Position numbers and translations under genes: made by a program | Part shown: in pieces, positions 33,103 to 41,936 of the stretch | How positions within the stretch are numbered: position 1 is the stretch's first letter | How the letters are laid out: the number at the start of each line of letters is the position of its first letter | NCBI RefSeq assembly: GCF_044466355.1 | Contig: NZ_JBITMQ010000001.1 | Coordinates: 434,001 to 498,000 of the forward strand | Direction: 5' to 3' | DNA length: 64,000 nt | DNA from: Actinophytocola sp044466355 | Lineage (GTDB): Bacteria; Actinomycetota; Actinomycetes; Mycobacteriales; Pseudonocardiaceae | The notes under the pieces: model-generated | Database searches by the model: none | Told to the model about the DNA's origin: nothing | What the model saw: only the letters and a program-made list of their open reading frames with translations

Positions 33103-34197
33103 TCAATTTCCGGAAATTTTCGGAGATTGTGTGCCCGTGTTCGGAAGGTACACCATTTTTGCCGCGTCGTGCTGTTGCGAAATTTTCGCTTCCGCGAGCG
33201 CGCGCCGAATTCCGTAGTTCGCGGTCGCCGTGGCGAGCGCGAATGCCCAGAGCGGCCACAGGAAGCCGGGCAGCGCGACGAGCGGCCACTCGGTGATCAC
33301 GGACAGGTCGTCGTCGCCCAGTGCCATGAAGAGGTCCTTCGACGCGGTCGCCACCATCACCGCCACCAGCAGCCCCGGCACGACGGCCAGCCGGATCGGC
33401 ACCCGCCTGCCTCGCAGCCACGGCAGCCAGCGCGGGAACACCTCACCCCACGGCCGGACGAGGCCGCACGTCAGCCACGCGCCGAGGCTCGCCGACACCG
33501 CGAGCCCGAGGCCCGCCCAGAGAATCGCGGAACCGAACGGGAACATGTCGAAGCCGGGGACGCACAGGAACATCAGCACGCGGGTGAGTGCGTACACGAG
33601 CGGTGCCTCGATGGCGATCCGCGTCCACCGCCGGGTCCTGGCCGTCGCGCGCTCGAGATCGTCGGCCACGGTCACCCGCCGGGCGAGGAGCGCGCCGAAC
33701 GCGGCCACCGTAGCGAGCAGCAGCACCTGGACCAGCAGGCCGGCCGACAAAAGGAGCGACAGCTTCGCCTCGCCCAGCCCGAGGAGCGAGCCGACGAGCA
33801 CCGCGGGCAGGTAGCCGACCGCCATCAGGGTCGACGCGTCCATGAGGCAGAGCAGGGCGACGATCGCGGTCGCCGCCGCCCACGCGGGGACACGCCGCGG
33901 CCACAGCGCGGCGGCCAGCGCGACGAGCGCGCAGCCGAGGAAGATCCCGTTCGCGGAGCCGTCCGGGTAGGCGGCCAGCGCGGAGCTGAACGGGCGTCCG
34001 GGGTGGTCGAGCGGGTTGCCCGCGCCGGTCGCGAGCCACGTGACGCCGAGCGCGGCGGTGGTGAGGGTCGCGGCGACCGCCGCGGTCCGTACGAGGTCCA
34101 TAGCCGTGACTGTTCCGGCCGCGGCGGGCCGCGCACTTCCCTCCGGAGTAGCGGTCTGCTCCACCTCCGGAGTGATTCCTGGCAGTCGCCCCGCCAC
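33103..34197 (-). CDS. Multi-spanning membrane protein of unknown function
   Basis: The protein of up to 364 residues has about eight hydrophobic helices (for example AALAAALW..., SLLLSAGLLVQVLLLATVAAF, LVYALTRVLMFLCVPG, LVALPGFLWPLWAFALATATANYGIRRAL). Charged loop residues (DDLERATARTRRWTR) lie in the middle. No family was recognised. GTG 34197 gives a 32-residue polar N-terminus; ATG 34101 (332 residues) places the first helix at the N-terminus and may be the true start. Neither has a strong ribosome-binding site. Confidence 0.7.
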   Translation of the reverse strand: MAGRLPGITPEVEQTATPEGSARPAAAGTVTAMDLVRTAAVAATLTTAALGVTWLATGAGNPLDHPGRPFSSALAAYPDGSANGIFLGCALVALAAALWPRRVPAWAAATAIVALLCLMDASTLMAVGYLPAVLVGSLLGLGEAKLSLLLSAGLLVQVLLLATVAAFGALLARRVTVADDLERATARTRRWTRIAIEAPLVYALTRVLMFLCVPGFDMFPFGSAILWAGLGLAVSASLGAWLTCGLVRPWGEVFPRWLPWLRGRRVPIRLAVVPGLLVAVMVATASKDLFMALGDDDLSVITEWPLVALPGFLWPLWAFALATATANYGIRRALAEAKISQQHDAAKMVYLPNTGTQSPKISGN

Positions 34198-34356
34198 CTC
34201 GGAAATATCAGCGCGAAATGCATTCCGCCGGCATTTGTCGCCGTTCGTGAAGTTCCGCGGACATGTCTACTTGGTCACATCACATTCTCTTCCCAAGACT
34301 GGACAGGAGCTCCAAGCTCTGCTCACCGGGGCGCCCCCCGACGGAGAGGAATGCCC

Positions 34357-34881
34357 ATGATGACGAAGCCTCCCACCGCCATCCCCTTCGAGTCGATCGA
34401 CCCGGTGCTCACCCCGCAGGGACACCGGATCCGGCCGTTGGTCGACGGTCGTGAGAACGGCAACGCACCAGGTATCGAGGTGTGCGCCGGTGGTCTCGAC
34501 GTACCGGGCGGGTTCATCGCGAACCCACACCGGCACGTGGAGACGGACGTGATCGTGCTCGTCTACGAATGCGGTGACGAGGGCGCGCTGACGTTGTTCG
34601 GCGAGAACCTGGAGTTCGAGGCACTGCAACACCGCGGTGACGTGCTCCCCATCCAGAGGGGCTGGCCGCACACGGTGGTGAACCTCAGCCTCACCACTCC
34701 CATCCGTGCCTACGAGTTCCGTTCGAACCGCACGGTCGTGGTCGACAACCCCCTGCTCCCGGACCTGCGTGCCATCGCGGAGGACCGGGGCCGGGAGTTC
34801 CTCACGGCCACCCACGGCCGCGACGTCATCGAACGCCACGGCGTCGGGCGGTGCGCGCCGGTGCCCGTGGGAGCCAGGTGA
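34357..34881 (+). CDS. Cupin-fold protein
   Basis: The 174-residue protein has a small beta-barrel cupin pattern: GGFIANPHRHVETDVIVLVYECGDEG (metal-type HxH with following Glu), then GDVLPIQRGWPHTVVNLS (the second cupin motif with PxxxH). Such proteins bind a metal and catalyse isomerisation or oxygenation, or act as sensors; no reaction can be assigned. ATG 34357 is six bases after GAGAGGA; ATG 34351 and 34360 are in the same frame. It converges on the membrane-protein gene at 34928, with a hairpin between. Confidence 0.82.
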   Translation: MMTKPPTAIPFESIDPVLTPQGHRIRPLVDGRENGNAPGIEVCAGGLDVPGGFIANPHRHVETDVIVLVYECGDEGALTLFGENLEFEALQHRGDVLPIQRGWPHTVVNLSLTTPIRAYEFRSNRTVVVDNPLLPDLRAIAEDRGREFLTATHGRDVIERHGVGRCAPVPVGAR

Positions 34882-34900
34882 CACGGTTCTCGACCCGGAT

Positions 34901-34934
34901 GCCCTGAAAGGCGCCCCGCAGCGTCTTTCAGGGC
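34901..34934. terminator. Bidirectional terminator-like hairpin, interspersed repeat family
   Basis: Arms 34901-34914 (GCCCTGAAAGGCGC) and 34921-34934 (GCGTCTTTCAGGGC) pair with one wobble position around a 6-base loop. It lies between convergent genes and its right arm is the same GCGTCTTTCAGG word found at 31155 and 63388. No T-tract follows, as is usual for actinomycete terminators. Confidence 0.7.
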
Positions 34935-35578
34935 TCCGACCGAGCCAGCCTCCTGTCGACCCACCGTTCGACCGGGGCCGCCACCACGGCGGCCGCGAGC
35001 ACCAGGTGCACCGCCAGGAACACGATCGCGACCGGCACGCTCGGCGGCCCGCCCGTGAACACGATGATGTGCGACGCCCAGTCCAAGGTGGACGGAGCGC
35101 CTTCGGCGCCCCAGTCGTTCAGCACCCAGAACCCGAGGTCGTTCAACCCCGAGATCACGACCAGCACCGCGGCGACGCCGACCTTGACCACGGTCGCCGT
35201 GCGCGCGCCGCCGAGCCGGTACGCGAGCAGTCCGAACAGGACGATGTAGGTGACCACGAACAGCTGGAACTGGTACACCACCGCGAACTCGCCCTCGGCG
35301 CGGTACTCCAGGATCCGCAGGATCAGCGCGGTGTCCAGGTATCCCATGTAGGCGAGCACGCCGACGACCACCAGCGCGGGCCCGAACCGCCCGCGCGGGA
35401 ACACCGCGACCGCGGCCACCGCGAACAGGAACGGGCTCAGCTTGAACAGCCACTCCGCCAGGTTGTCGAGCGTCTGGTCCGGCGGCAGCACCACCATGAT
35501 CAGCCCGGCGAGCACGGCCGCCGGCACCGCGGCCGCGAGCCACAGCCAGCGGCGTGCCGAGTAGAGCGCGGCCGTCAC
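34928..35578 (-). CDS. Integral membrane protein at the end of the carbamoyltransferase cluster
   Basis: The 216-residue product has about six hydrophobic helices (WLWLAAAVPAAVLAGLIMVVL, LSPFLFAVAAVAVF, ALVVVGVLAYMGYL, FVVTYIVLFGLLAY, VGVAAVLVVISG, VAIVFLAVHLVLAAAVV). It has no recognised family. GTG 35578 overlaps the carbamoyltransferase stop by four bases, so it is part of that operon. It could be a transport or assembly component for the glycoconjugate; the small size and even helix spacing also fit DoxX-like or sensor proteins. Confidence 0.72.
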   Translation of the reverse strand: MTAALYSARRWLWLAAAVPAAVLAGLIMVVLPPDQTLDNLAEWLFKLSPFLFAVAAVAVFPRGRFGPALVVVGVLAYMGYLDTALILRILEYRAEGEFAVVYQFQLFVVTYIVLFGLLAYRLGGARTATVVKVGVAAVLVVISGLNDLGFWVLNDWGAEGAPSTLDWASHIIVFTGGPPSVPVAIVFLAVHLVLAAAVVAAPVERWVDRRLARSEP

Positions 35579-37362
35579 TTCTCCACCCAGAACGGGCCGA
35601 GCGCGAGACCGTCGACGTCGGTCTTGCGGAAGCACGCGATCGCGTCCTCCGGCGTGCACACGATCGGCTCGTTGTTGTCGTTGAACGACGTGTTCAGCAC
35701 CATCGGCACGCCGGTGAGCTTCTCGAAGTGCGAGATCATGTCCCAGTAGAGGGGGTTGTCGTCGCGGCTCACGGTCTGCACCCGTGCCGTGCCGTCCACG
35801 TGGGTGATCGCGGGCACCACGTCGCGCTTGTCCTCGAGCACGTCGAACACCAGCAGCATCACCGCCGACGGGTAGCCGCTCGCGAAGTACTCGCCCGCCT
35901 TCTCCGCCAGGCACGACGGGGCGAACGGCCGGAACGCCTCACGGTGCTTGACCTTCTCGTTCATCCGCGTCTTCGACTCGGGGTCGCGCGGGTCGGCGAG
36001 CAGCGTCCGGTTGCCGAGCGCACGCGGCCCGCACTCCATGCGGCCCTGGAACCACCCGACGATGAGCCCGTCGGCGACGCGGGTCGCGGTCCACGCCGCG
36101 ATGTCGTCCACCCGCCGGTACTCCACGCCCGCGTCCCTGAGCGCCTGCTCCATCCGCTCCTCGGTGAATTCCGGGCCGGTGTAGATGAAGCCCTCGGTCG
36201 GCCGCGGCCTGCCGTACTTGCCGACCGTCACCGCGAGCGCGGCACCCAGCGACGAGCCGTCGTCGGCGGCCGCGGGCTGGGCGAAGAAGTCCTCGAACGG
36301 CGTCTCCATGAAGATCCGCCCGTTCATCACCGAGTTGAGCGCCACGCCACCGGCGACGCACAGCTTGGTGAGCCCGGTCTTCTCGTGCAGCCACCGCGCG
36401 AGGTGCAGGCCGACCTCCTCGAGCCGGACCTGCAGCGCGTACGCGATGTCCATGTAGTGCTGGGAGATCGGGTTGTCCGCGGTGACGCGGGTCCGCTCGC
36501 GCGGCGGGCCGAACAGGTCGATGAACGTGTTCGACATCAGGTGGCGGCCGGACGTGTGGTGGCGGAACCAGTCGAGGTTCAGCTCGTACCGGCCGTCGGG
36601 GAGCAGGTGCACGAGGTCCTTGAACCGCTCGACGTAGGTGTCCCTGCCGAACGGGGCGAGGCCCATCACCTTGCCCTCGTCCATGGTGGGGTAGAAGCCG
36701 AGGTAGTTGGTGACGCCCGCGTACATGGCGCCCAGCGAGTGCGGGAACTTGAACCGCCGCAGGCCGGTGATCTTCTCGCCCTTGCCGACGGCGAGGTACG
36801 TGCTGGTGCCGTCGCTGCCGATGCCGTCGAGCGTCAGGATCGCCGCCTCGTCCCACGGCGAGATGTAGAACGTGCTCGCGGCGTGCGCGCGGTGGTGGTC
36901 GATCAAGTGGACCTTGTACTTGGTCGGCCCGGTGAAGCCCAGCGCCTCCCGCACGTCGCGGCCCAGCGTGTAGCCGCGCTTGACGTGCCCGAGCACCGCG
37001 CCGCCGACGTGGAAGTTGTCGACGCCCTTGCCGCCGTGGCGGAACGTCTCGACCAGTCCGGACGCCTTCGCGCCCTGGTCACCCTCGTTGCGGAACACCT
37101 CGAGCGTGGCCGGGAAGTAGCGGGCGAACACCTTCGCCGCGTGCCACGGCTCGCGCCACCGCTGCCAGAAGTACGCCACGTGGTCCACGTCGGACAGCGT
37201 GATGCCGCCCTGCTCCAGGCAGAACCGGATGGCGTCGGTGGGGAAGCCGCCGTCGTGCTTGACCCTGCTGAACCGCTCCTGCTCGGCGAAGGCGACGATC
37301 TCGCCGTCGCGCACCAGCGCCGCGGCGGCGTCGTGGTGGCGGCTGATACCGAGTACGTACAT
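35575..37362 (-). CDS. NodU/CmcH-family carbamoyltransferase
   Basis: The 595-residue enzyme begins with MYVLGISRHHDAAAALV and has the N-terminal YgjD-like ATPase/metal site (HLIDHHRAHAASTFY), SLGAMYAGVTNYLGF, and the C-terminal carbamoyltransferase signatures LCVAGGVALNSVMNGR and CGPRALGNRTLLADPR. Known relatives use carbamoyl phosphate and ATP to place a carbamoyl group on a hydroxyl of an antibiotic or sugar. In this cluster the acceptor is probably a sugar or a natural-product scaffold made with the GT2 and epimerase. The start is ATG 37362. Confidence 0.9.
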   Translation of the reverse strand: MYVLGISRHHDAAAALVRDGEIVAFAEQERFSRVKHDGGFPTDAIRFCLEQGGITLSDVDHVAYFWQRWREPWHAAKVFARYFPATLEVFRNEGDQGAKASGLVETFRHGGKGVDNFHVGGAVLGHVKRGYTLGRDVREALGFTGPTKYKVHLIDHHRAHAASTFYISPWDEAAILTLDGIGSDGTSTYLAVGKGEKITGLRRFKFPHSLGAMYAGVTNYLGFYPTMDEGKVMGLAPFGRDTYVERFKDLVHLLPDGRYELNLDWFRHHTSGRHLMSNTFIDLFGPPRERTRVTADNPISQHYMDIAYALQVRLEEVGLHLARWLHEKTGLTKLCVAGGVALNSVMNGRIFMETPFEDFFAQPAAADDGSSLGAALAVTVGKYGRPRPTEGFIYTGPEFTEERMEQALRDAGVEYRRVDDIAAWTATRVADGLIVGWFQGRMECGPRALGNRTLLADPRDPESKTRMNEKVKHREAFRPFAPSCLAEKAGEYFASGYPSAVMLLVFDVLEDKRDVVPAITHVDGTARVQTVSRDDNPLYWDMISHFEKLTGVPMVLNTSFNDNNEPIVCTPEDAIACFRKTDVDGLALGPFWVEK

Positions 37363-37386
37363 GGTGGCTCCGCTGTTCTTCTCGTG

Positions 37387-38631
37387 TTACGGGTGGAGTT
37401 CGGGGTGCCTGCGCAGCAGCAGCCCGCGCAGGGCGCTCGCCTTGACGGCGGCGGCGATGACGAGCGCGGCGAGGCCGCCCGCCGCGCCGAGCCACGGCAC
37501 GACGGCGAGCGCGATCAGCGCGGTGGCGGCCAGCCCGACCCCGGCCGCGACCGACGTGATCGTGAGCACGCTGCTGTTCGTGTTCTCCAGCAGGAAGTTC
37601 GCGTACATGACCAGCGAGGACACCGCGACCTCGACGGCGAGGATCGCGCCGAGCACCAGGTAGGACTCGGTGGTCAGCAGGTCCCGGCCGGACGGGAACG
37701 CGACGAGCACGGCCATGACCGCCGCGAACGCGAGCCCGCCGCGTTCGGCGGCGCGCAGCAGCCGGAACGTGCGGGCCCGTCCCGCCGCGCCGCCCGCGCC
37801 GCGCAGCCGTGCCGACGTGGCCGGCTGGTACAGCTTCAGCTGGTACAGCACCAGCGCGCCCGCCATGCTCGCCACCAGCACCGCGAGGTAGAGCGGGCCG
37901 CTGTCGGTGGTGCGGCCCGTGACCGCCAGCACCAGGTACACAGTGGACAGCGCGGCGACGTCGAGCAGCTCGGACAGGCCGAGCAGCCAGGTGCTGCGGC
38001 CGAGCGCGGGCAGCAGCTTTCTGCCGCTCCCGGTGCCGAGCACCCAGTCGCGGGGCAGCGCGTACAGGGAGTGGGCGATGACCGCGAGCAGACCGCCCAG
38101 CAGCAGCGTGAGGTGCGCGGTCGGCGACCAGCCCACGAACCACGTGACCAGCGTGCCCGCGACCACCACGCCGGTCATCGCGCCGAACGCGGCCGCGTCC
38201 CGCATGGGCCGGTCGCGCAGGCGGTGCAGGCCGGACATGGTCATCAGCAGCCCCGTCGCCGTCCACCAGACCGCGGTGCCGAGGTACAGCGTGACCGTCC
38301 CCTGTGGACCCATCAGCAGCGCGACCGTGAACGCCGCGAGGAGCGCCAGCACCGGCGCCGTCGCGAGCCACACCACCAGCCGCGCCACGTCCGCCGTGAG
38401 GAAACGCATGCGTGGCAGTGCTTTCAGCGCCGCCTTCTCCGCAGCGGTCGGCACGAACAGCAGCCACGCGCACAGCCCCAGCGCGTTCGCGAACACACCG
38501 AACGTCTCGGCGCCCCACACCACGGCGAGCGCCACCGCCATCACCTGGCTCGCCAGCCGGAACACCCCGCGGCCCGCCGCGAGGCGCACCATCACCGACA
38601 GGCGGGGCGGTGCCGTGGACGCGACGGTCAT
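37387..38631 (-). CDS. Polysaccharide-flippase-like membrane protein
   Basis: The 414-residue protein has about twelve membrane helices and reads like a Wzx/MATE-type lipid-linked-saccharide flippase: FRLASQVMAVALAVVWGAETFGVFANALGLC at the N-terminus, LSELLDVAALSTVYLVLAVTG in the middle and LENTNSSVLTITSVAAGVGLAATALIALAVVPWLGA near the end. ATG 38631 overlaps the ATP-grasp stop by four bases. Export of a lipid-linked or glycosylated intermediate made by the neighbours is likely, but family assignment is by topology and style only. Confidence 0.75.
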   Translation of the reverse strand: MTVASTAPPRLSVMVRLAAGRGVFRLASQVMAVALAVVWGAETFGVFANALGLCAWLLFVPTAAEKAALKALPRMRFLTADVARLVVWLATAPVLALLAAFTVALLMGPQGTVTLYLGTAVWWTATGLLMTMSGLHRLRDRPMRDAAAFGAMTGVVVAGTLVTWFVGWSPTAHLTLLLGGLLAVIAHSLYALPRDWVLGTGSGRKLLPALGRSTWLLGLSELLDVAALSTVYLVLAVTGRTTDSGPLYLAVLVASMAGALVLYQLKLYQPATSARLRGAGGAAGRARTFRLLRAAERGGLAFAAVMAVLVAFPSGRDLLTTESYLVLGAILAVEVAVSSLVMYANFLLENTNSSVLTITSVAAGVGLAATALIALAVVPWLGAAGGLAALVIAAAVKASALRGLLLRRHPELHP

Positions 38632-39824
38632 GGTGCGGCCAACTCCAGCCGCAGCGTCCGGTCCACGAACGCGGCGGCCGTGCGCAGCTGCCCCGCGGTC
38701 GCCGCGGACAGCAGGACGTAGCCGACCTTGTGCGCGGCCTGCGTGAACGGCTGCACGTGGTCGCCGGGCTGCGCGAACAGCCGCAGGTCGACGACCTCGG
38801 GCAACGCCGTGACCTCGGAGAGCCCGTGGATCGCCGCCAGGCGGCCGGGCCGGTCGGCCGCGACGACCCGCAGCATCACCGGTCGCGGTGTCCTCGGTGC
38901 CAGCTCGACCGGTTCGCCGACGGCGAGCGCGATCGTCGCCGAGAGCAGGTCGACGCCGCACATGGTCTCGATCAGCTCGGCGAGCCCGTTGCCGCCGGTC
39001 CTGGCGCCCATCTCGATGAAGTACAGCTGCCCGTCCGGCGCGAGCACCACGTCCAGGTTCAGCGGCCCGCTCACGTAGCCCAGCTCGGCGCACAGCTTGT
39101 CGAGCATGGTGACGAGCCTGCGGTCGGTCTCCGGCGGCAGGTCCGCGGGCAGCTGCTGGGCGGCGGTGATGAAGTAGGGCGGCGCGGTCAACGTCCGCGC
39201 GCTCACCGCGTGGAAGGCCACCCGGCCCGAGGACACGACCGCCTCGACGGTCAGGTGCTCGCCGGTCACGTGCTCCTCGACGACCACCCGCCCCGACGGC
39301 GAGTGCTCGATCGCGGCCCGGATCGCGGCCGTCAGCCCACCCGGTTCGCCGCACGGCACGACCCCGCGACTGCCCGTGCTGTCGACGGGTTTCACCAGCG
39401 TGGGGAACCGCAGCCGCAGCGCGGCCTCCCGCAGGTCGGCCCCGACGGACCCGGCGACCGCGCCGTAGGCGGGGAAGCCGAGCCGCTCGCACACCTCCCG
39501 GAACACGGACTTGTCCGCCGACGCGAGCACGGCCTGCTCGGAGATCGGGTCGGGCAGGCCCCAGTGCCGGGCGAGCCAGCGCTGCGACGGCAACGCGATG
39601 TCGCTCGCGGGTGCGAGGACACCGACGATGTCGCGCCGGTCCGCCAGCGCGGCCGCGACCTGTTCGGGCGCGCGGGTGCTGATGTGCAGGTACTCGTCGG
39701 CGAACGGGACGCCGGGGGCGCCGGACCGCATGTCCACGCAGATCGTGCGGTAGCCGAGCTTCGCGGCCCGCTGGTAGGTCGGTACCGCGCCGTCGGCCGC
39801 GCCGAGTACCACCAGTGACGTCAC
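38628..39824 (-). CDS. ATP-grasp ligase
   Basis: The 398-residue protein has an N-terminal Rossmann-like domain (SLVVLGAADGAVPTYQRAAKLGY), the ATP-grasp core RFPTLVKPVDSTGSRGV, VVVEEHVTGEHLTVEAVV, LNLDVVLAPDGQLYFIEMGARTGGN (Mg-binding Glu and Asn), and a C-terminal extra domain. It should activate a carboxylate as acyl phosphate and join it to an amine or thiol. Close styles include carnosine-synthase-like and dipeptide ligases. GTG 39824 overlaps the GT2 stop. The acid and amine are unknown. Confidence 0.85.
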   Translation of the reverse strand: MTSLVVLGAADGAVPTYQRAAKLGYRTICVDMRSGAPGVPFADEYLHISTRAPEQVAAALADRRDIVGVLAPASDIALPSQRWLARHWGLPDPISEQAVLASADKSVFREVCERLGFPAYGAVAGSVGADLREAALRLRFPTLVKPVDSTGSRGVVPCGEPGGLTAAIRAAIEHSPSGRVVVEEHVTGEHLTVEAVVSSGRVAFHAVSARTLTAPPYFITAAQQLPADLPPETDRRLVTMLDKLCAELGYVSGPLNLDVVLAPDGQLYFIEMGARTGGNGLAELIETMCGVDLLSATIALAVGEPVELAPRTPRPVMLRVVAADRPGRLAAIHGLSEVTALPEVVDLRLFAQPGDHVQPFTQAAHKVGYVLLSAATAGQLRTAAAFVDRTLRLELAAP

Positions 39825-40786
39825 GTCCGGACCTCCTCGACTGCGCGTTCGGTCAGCAACCGGTCCGCCTCGTCGACCGGCATGGTCGACTCCCGCACGT
39901 AGAACAGCGCGGGTCTCGCCTGCCCGGCGCCGACGGCGACGAGGTAGCGGACCGCCACGGCGAGCACGGTGAGCACCGCGAACAGCGCGCCGAGCACGGC
40001 GGTCGCGAACACGTCCGTCCACAACAGACCCGCGGCGGCGCCGACCGCGCCTGCCCCGGCGACCACGGCGGCGAACAGCGCCAGCAGCGACGCGGCGCTC
40101 GCCATCCGGTTGGAGAACCCGACGAACAACCCCACCGCGTGACCGACGAGCCAGCGGAGGTTCAGCTTGGACCCGCCGCGTTCCCGTGCCCGGTGCGCGA
40201 CCGGCACCGTGGCGTACCGGTTGGTCAGCCGGGGCACGGTCGCGAGGAAGTACGGCGTGCCGAGGCGCAGGTCCACGATCGCACGGGCCAGTTCGGTCCG
40301 GACGAGCCGGAACGTCGTGGCGCCCGGCGGGATCTCGATGCCGAGGACACGCCGCGCCACGAAGTGGTAGAACCGCGCGCCGACCCGTCTGACCAGCGGG
40401 TCGTGCCTGGTCTCCCGGACGCCGAACACCGCGTCCTGACCGCTTTCCGCGGCGGCGACCAGCTTGTGGGCCTCGGTGACCGGGAACTGCACGTCCGCGT
40501 CGATGTGCAGGATCCACGGCTTGCTCGCGTACCGGTAGCCGGCCGAGAACGCAGCCTCGAAGCCGAAGTTGCGGGTGAACGACAGGTACTGCACGCGCGA
40601 GTCGGTCCGCGCGAGCGCGCGGATCCTCGCCAGCGTGTCGTCGGAGCTGCCGTCGTCGACGAAGAGCACCTCGAGGTCGACGTCGCCGAGCTCGGTGACG
40701 ATCTCGGAGTACGCGTGCTCGACGTTGTCGGCCTCGTTGAAACAGGGCACCACCGCGGTCATGCCCGCGCTGACCGGACCGGACAT
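39821..40786 (-). CDS. GT2 glycosyltransferase with C-terminal membrane helices
   Basis: The 321-residue protein is a GT-A fold enzyme of the DPM1/ArnC type: AVVPCFNEADNVEHAY, VLFVDDGSSDDTL, LHIDADVQFPVTEAHKLV (DxD) and the acceptor region RGGSKLNLR. Two helices near residues 225-275 anchor it to the membrane. Relatives transfer a sugar from a nucleotide donor to polyprenyl phosphate. It would supply a lipid-linked sugar to the flippase-like neighbour. ATG 40786 lies 10 bases after the epimerase stop. Confidence 0.88.
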   Translation of the reverse strand: MSGPVSAGMTAVVPCFNEADNVEHAYSEIVTELGDVDLEVLFVDDGSSDDTLARIRALARTDSRVQYLSFTRNFGFEAAFSAGYRYASKPWILHIDADVQFPVTEAHKLVAAAESGQDAVFGVRETRHDPLVRRVGARFYHFVARRVLGIEIPPGATTFRLVRTELARAIVDLRLGTPYFLATVPRLTNRYATVPVAHRARERGGSKLNLRWLVGHAVGLFVGFSNRMASAASLLALFAAVVAGAGAVGAAAGLLWTDVFATAVLGALFAVLTVLAVAVRYLVAVGAGQARPALFYVRESTMPVDEADRLLTERAVEEVRT

Positions 40787-40796
40787 GCGTGCCGCC

Positions 40797-41756
40797 CTAG
40801 TTGGCCGTGTGGACGAGCTGCTCGCTTTCCGGGACCGACCAGTGGATGCCCTCGTGCTCGATGAACCAGTCCACCGTGCGCGCCATCCCCTCGCGGAGGG
40901 ACACCAGCGTGGCCGGGTCGATACCCACCCCGCGCAGGGTTTCCGGGTCGGCCGTGACGATCGCGCCCACCTGCTCGCCCGGCCGCATCGGCAGGTCCTC
41001 GATGGGCACGGGGGAGTAGCCGCGTTCGACGCACAGCTCGATGATCAGCTCGGCCACCGACCGGATGCTCGTCGACTCGACCGGGCCGACCTCGACCGGC
41101 TCGTCGAGCACGTCGCCGCGGGCCGCGGTCTCCAGCGCGGACACGAGCGCGCGGGCGACGTCGCCGACCCAGACCATGTCGGAGATCTGCACGCCGCCGC
41201 CGTAGAGTTCCACCGGCTGGCCGGCGAGCGCGCGGCAGATGACAGCGGGCGTGATCTTGCGTACCTTACCGGAGCCGAAGGGCGCGGCGGCCAGCTGTCT
41301 GGGGCCGTACGCGTTCACCACGCGAACATTGTTGACGCGCGTTCCCCGATCGGCGTTGAACATCCGCACAAAACGTTCCACGGCCGACTTGGAGATCGAA
41401 TAGCTGTTGTTCATCCAGTGATTGCCCACGGCGATGTTCACGCCGGGAAGATCGTATTGGGCGACCGCTTCGAGAAAGTTCAGGCCACCGCTCAGATTCG
41501 TTTCCGCGGCGGGCCGGGGATTGCGGATCGTCTCCTGGGTGCCGAGCACCGCCGCGAGGTGGATGATGCCGTCGCAGTGCGCGGCGAGCTCCACCATGGC
41601 TGTCGCGTCGCGGATGTCACCAAGCATCACCGCATGCTCCTGACCTGCGGCTTTCGCATGGTGGTCGAAGACGAGCGGCTCGTGCCCCCTGCTGACGAGC
41701 TCCTCGCACACGTAACGGCCGATGAAACCGTTACCCCCCGTGACGCCTACCTTCAT
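40797..41756 (-). CDS. NAD-dependent sugar epimerase/dehydratase
   Basis: The 319-residue extended SDR has the nucleotide motif VGVTGGNGFIGRYVCE, HLAAVLGTQ, the catalytic YxxxK in NNSYSISKSAVERF, and VVNAYGPRQ typical of UDP-galactose-epimerase and dTDP-glucose-dehydratase relatives. It is the first gene of the leftward cluster, so it likely makes the nucleotide sugar used by the GT2. ATG 41756 is preferred to an upstream GTG. Confidence 0.88.
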   Translation of the reverse strand: MKVGVTGGNGFIGRYVCEELVSRGHEPLVFDHHAKAAGQEHAVMLGDIRDATAMVELAAHCDGIIHLAAVLGTQETIRNPRPAAETNLSGGLNFLEAVAQYDLPGVNIAVGNHWMNNSYSISKSAVERFVRMFNADRGTRVNNVRVVNAYGPRQLAAAPFGSGKVRKITPAVICRALAGQPVELYGGGVQISDMVWVGDVARALVSALETAARGDVLDEPVEVGPVESTSIRSVAELIIELCVERGYSPVPIEDLPMRPGEQVGAIVTADPETLRGVGIDPATLVSLREGMARTVDWFIEHEGIHWSVPESEQLVHTAN

Positions 41757-41936
41757 CGATGGATCTCCGATCCCGTCCCGCTGTGGATGTGCCGAGGGTG
41801 ATGGCACGCGGCACAGTTCCTAGCAGGCGAAACGGAGCAAAGGGACCAAGCGTTAGGTAATTCGTCCGTTCAGATCAGCGGGAGGTGTTCGGGGTTAGGG
41901 CGTTCGGCCGTAGAGTCGCCCGGCAGCGACATTCAG

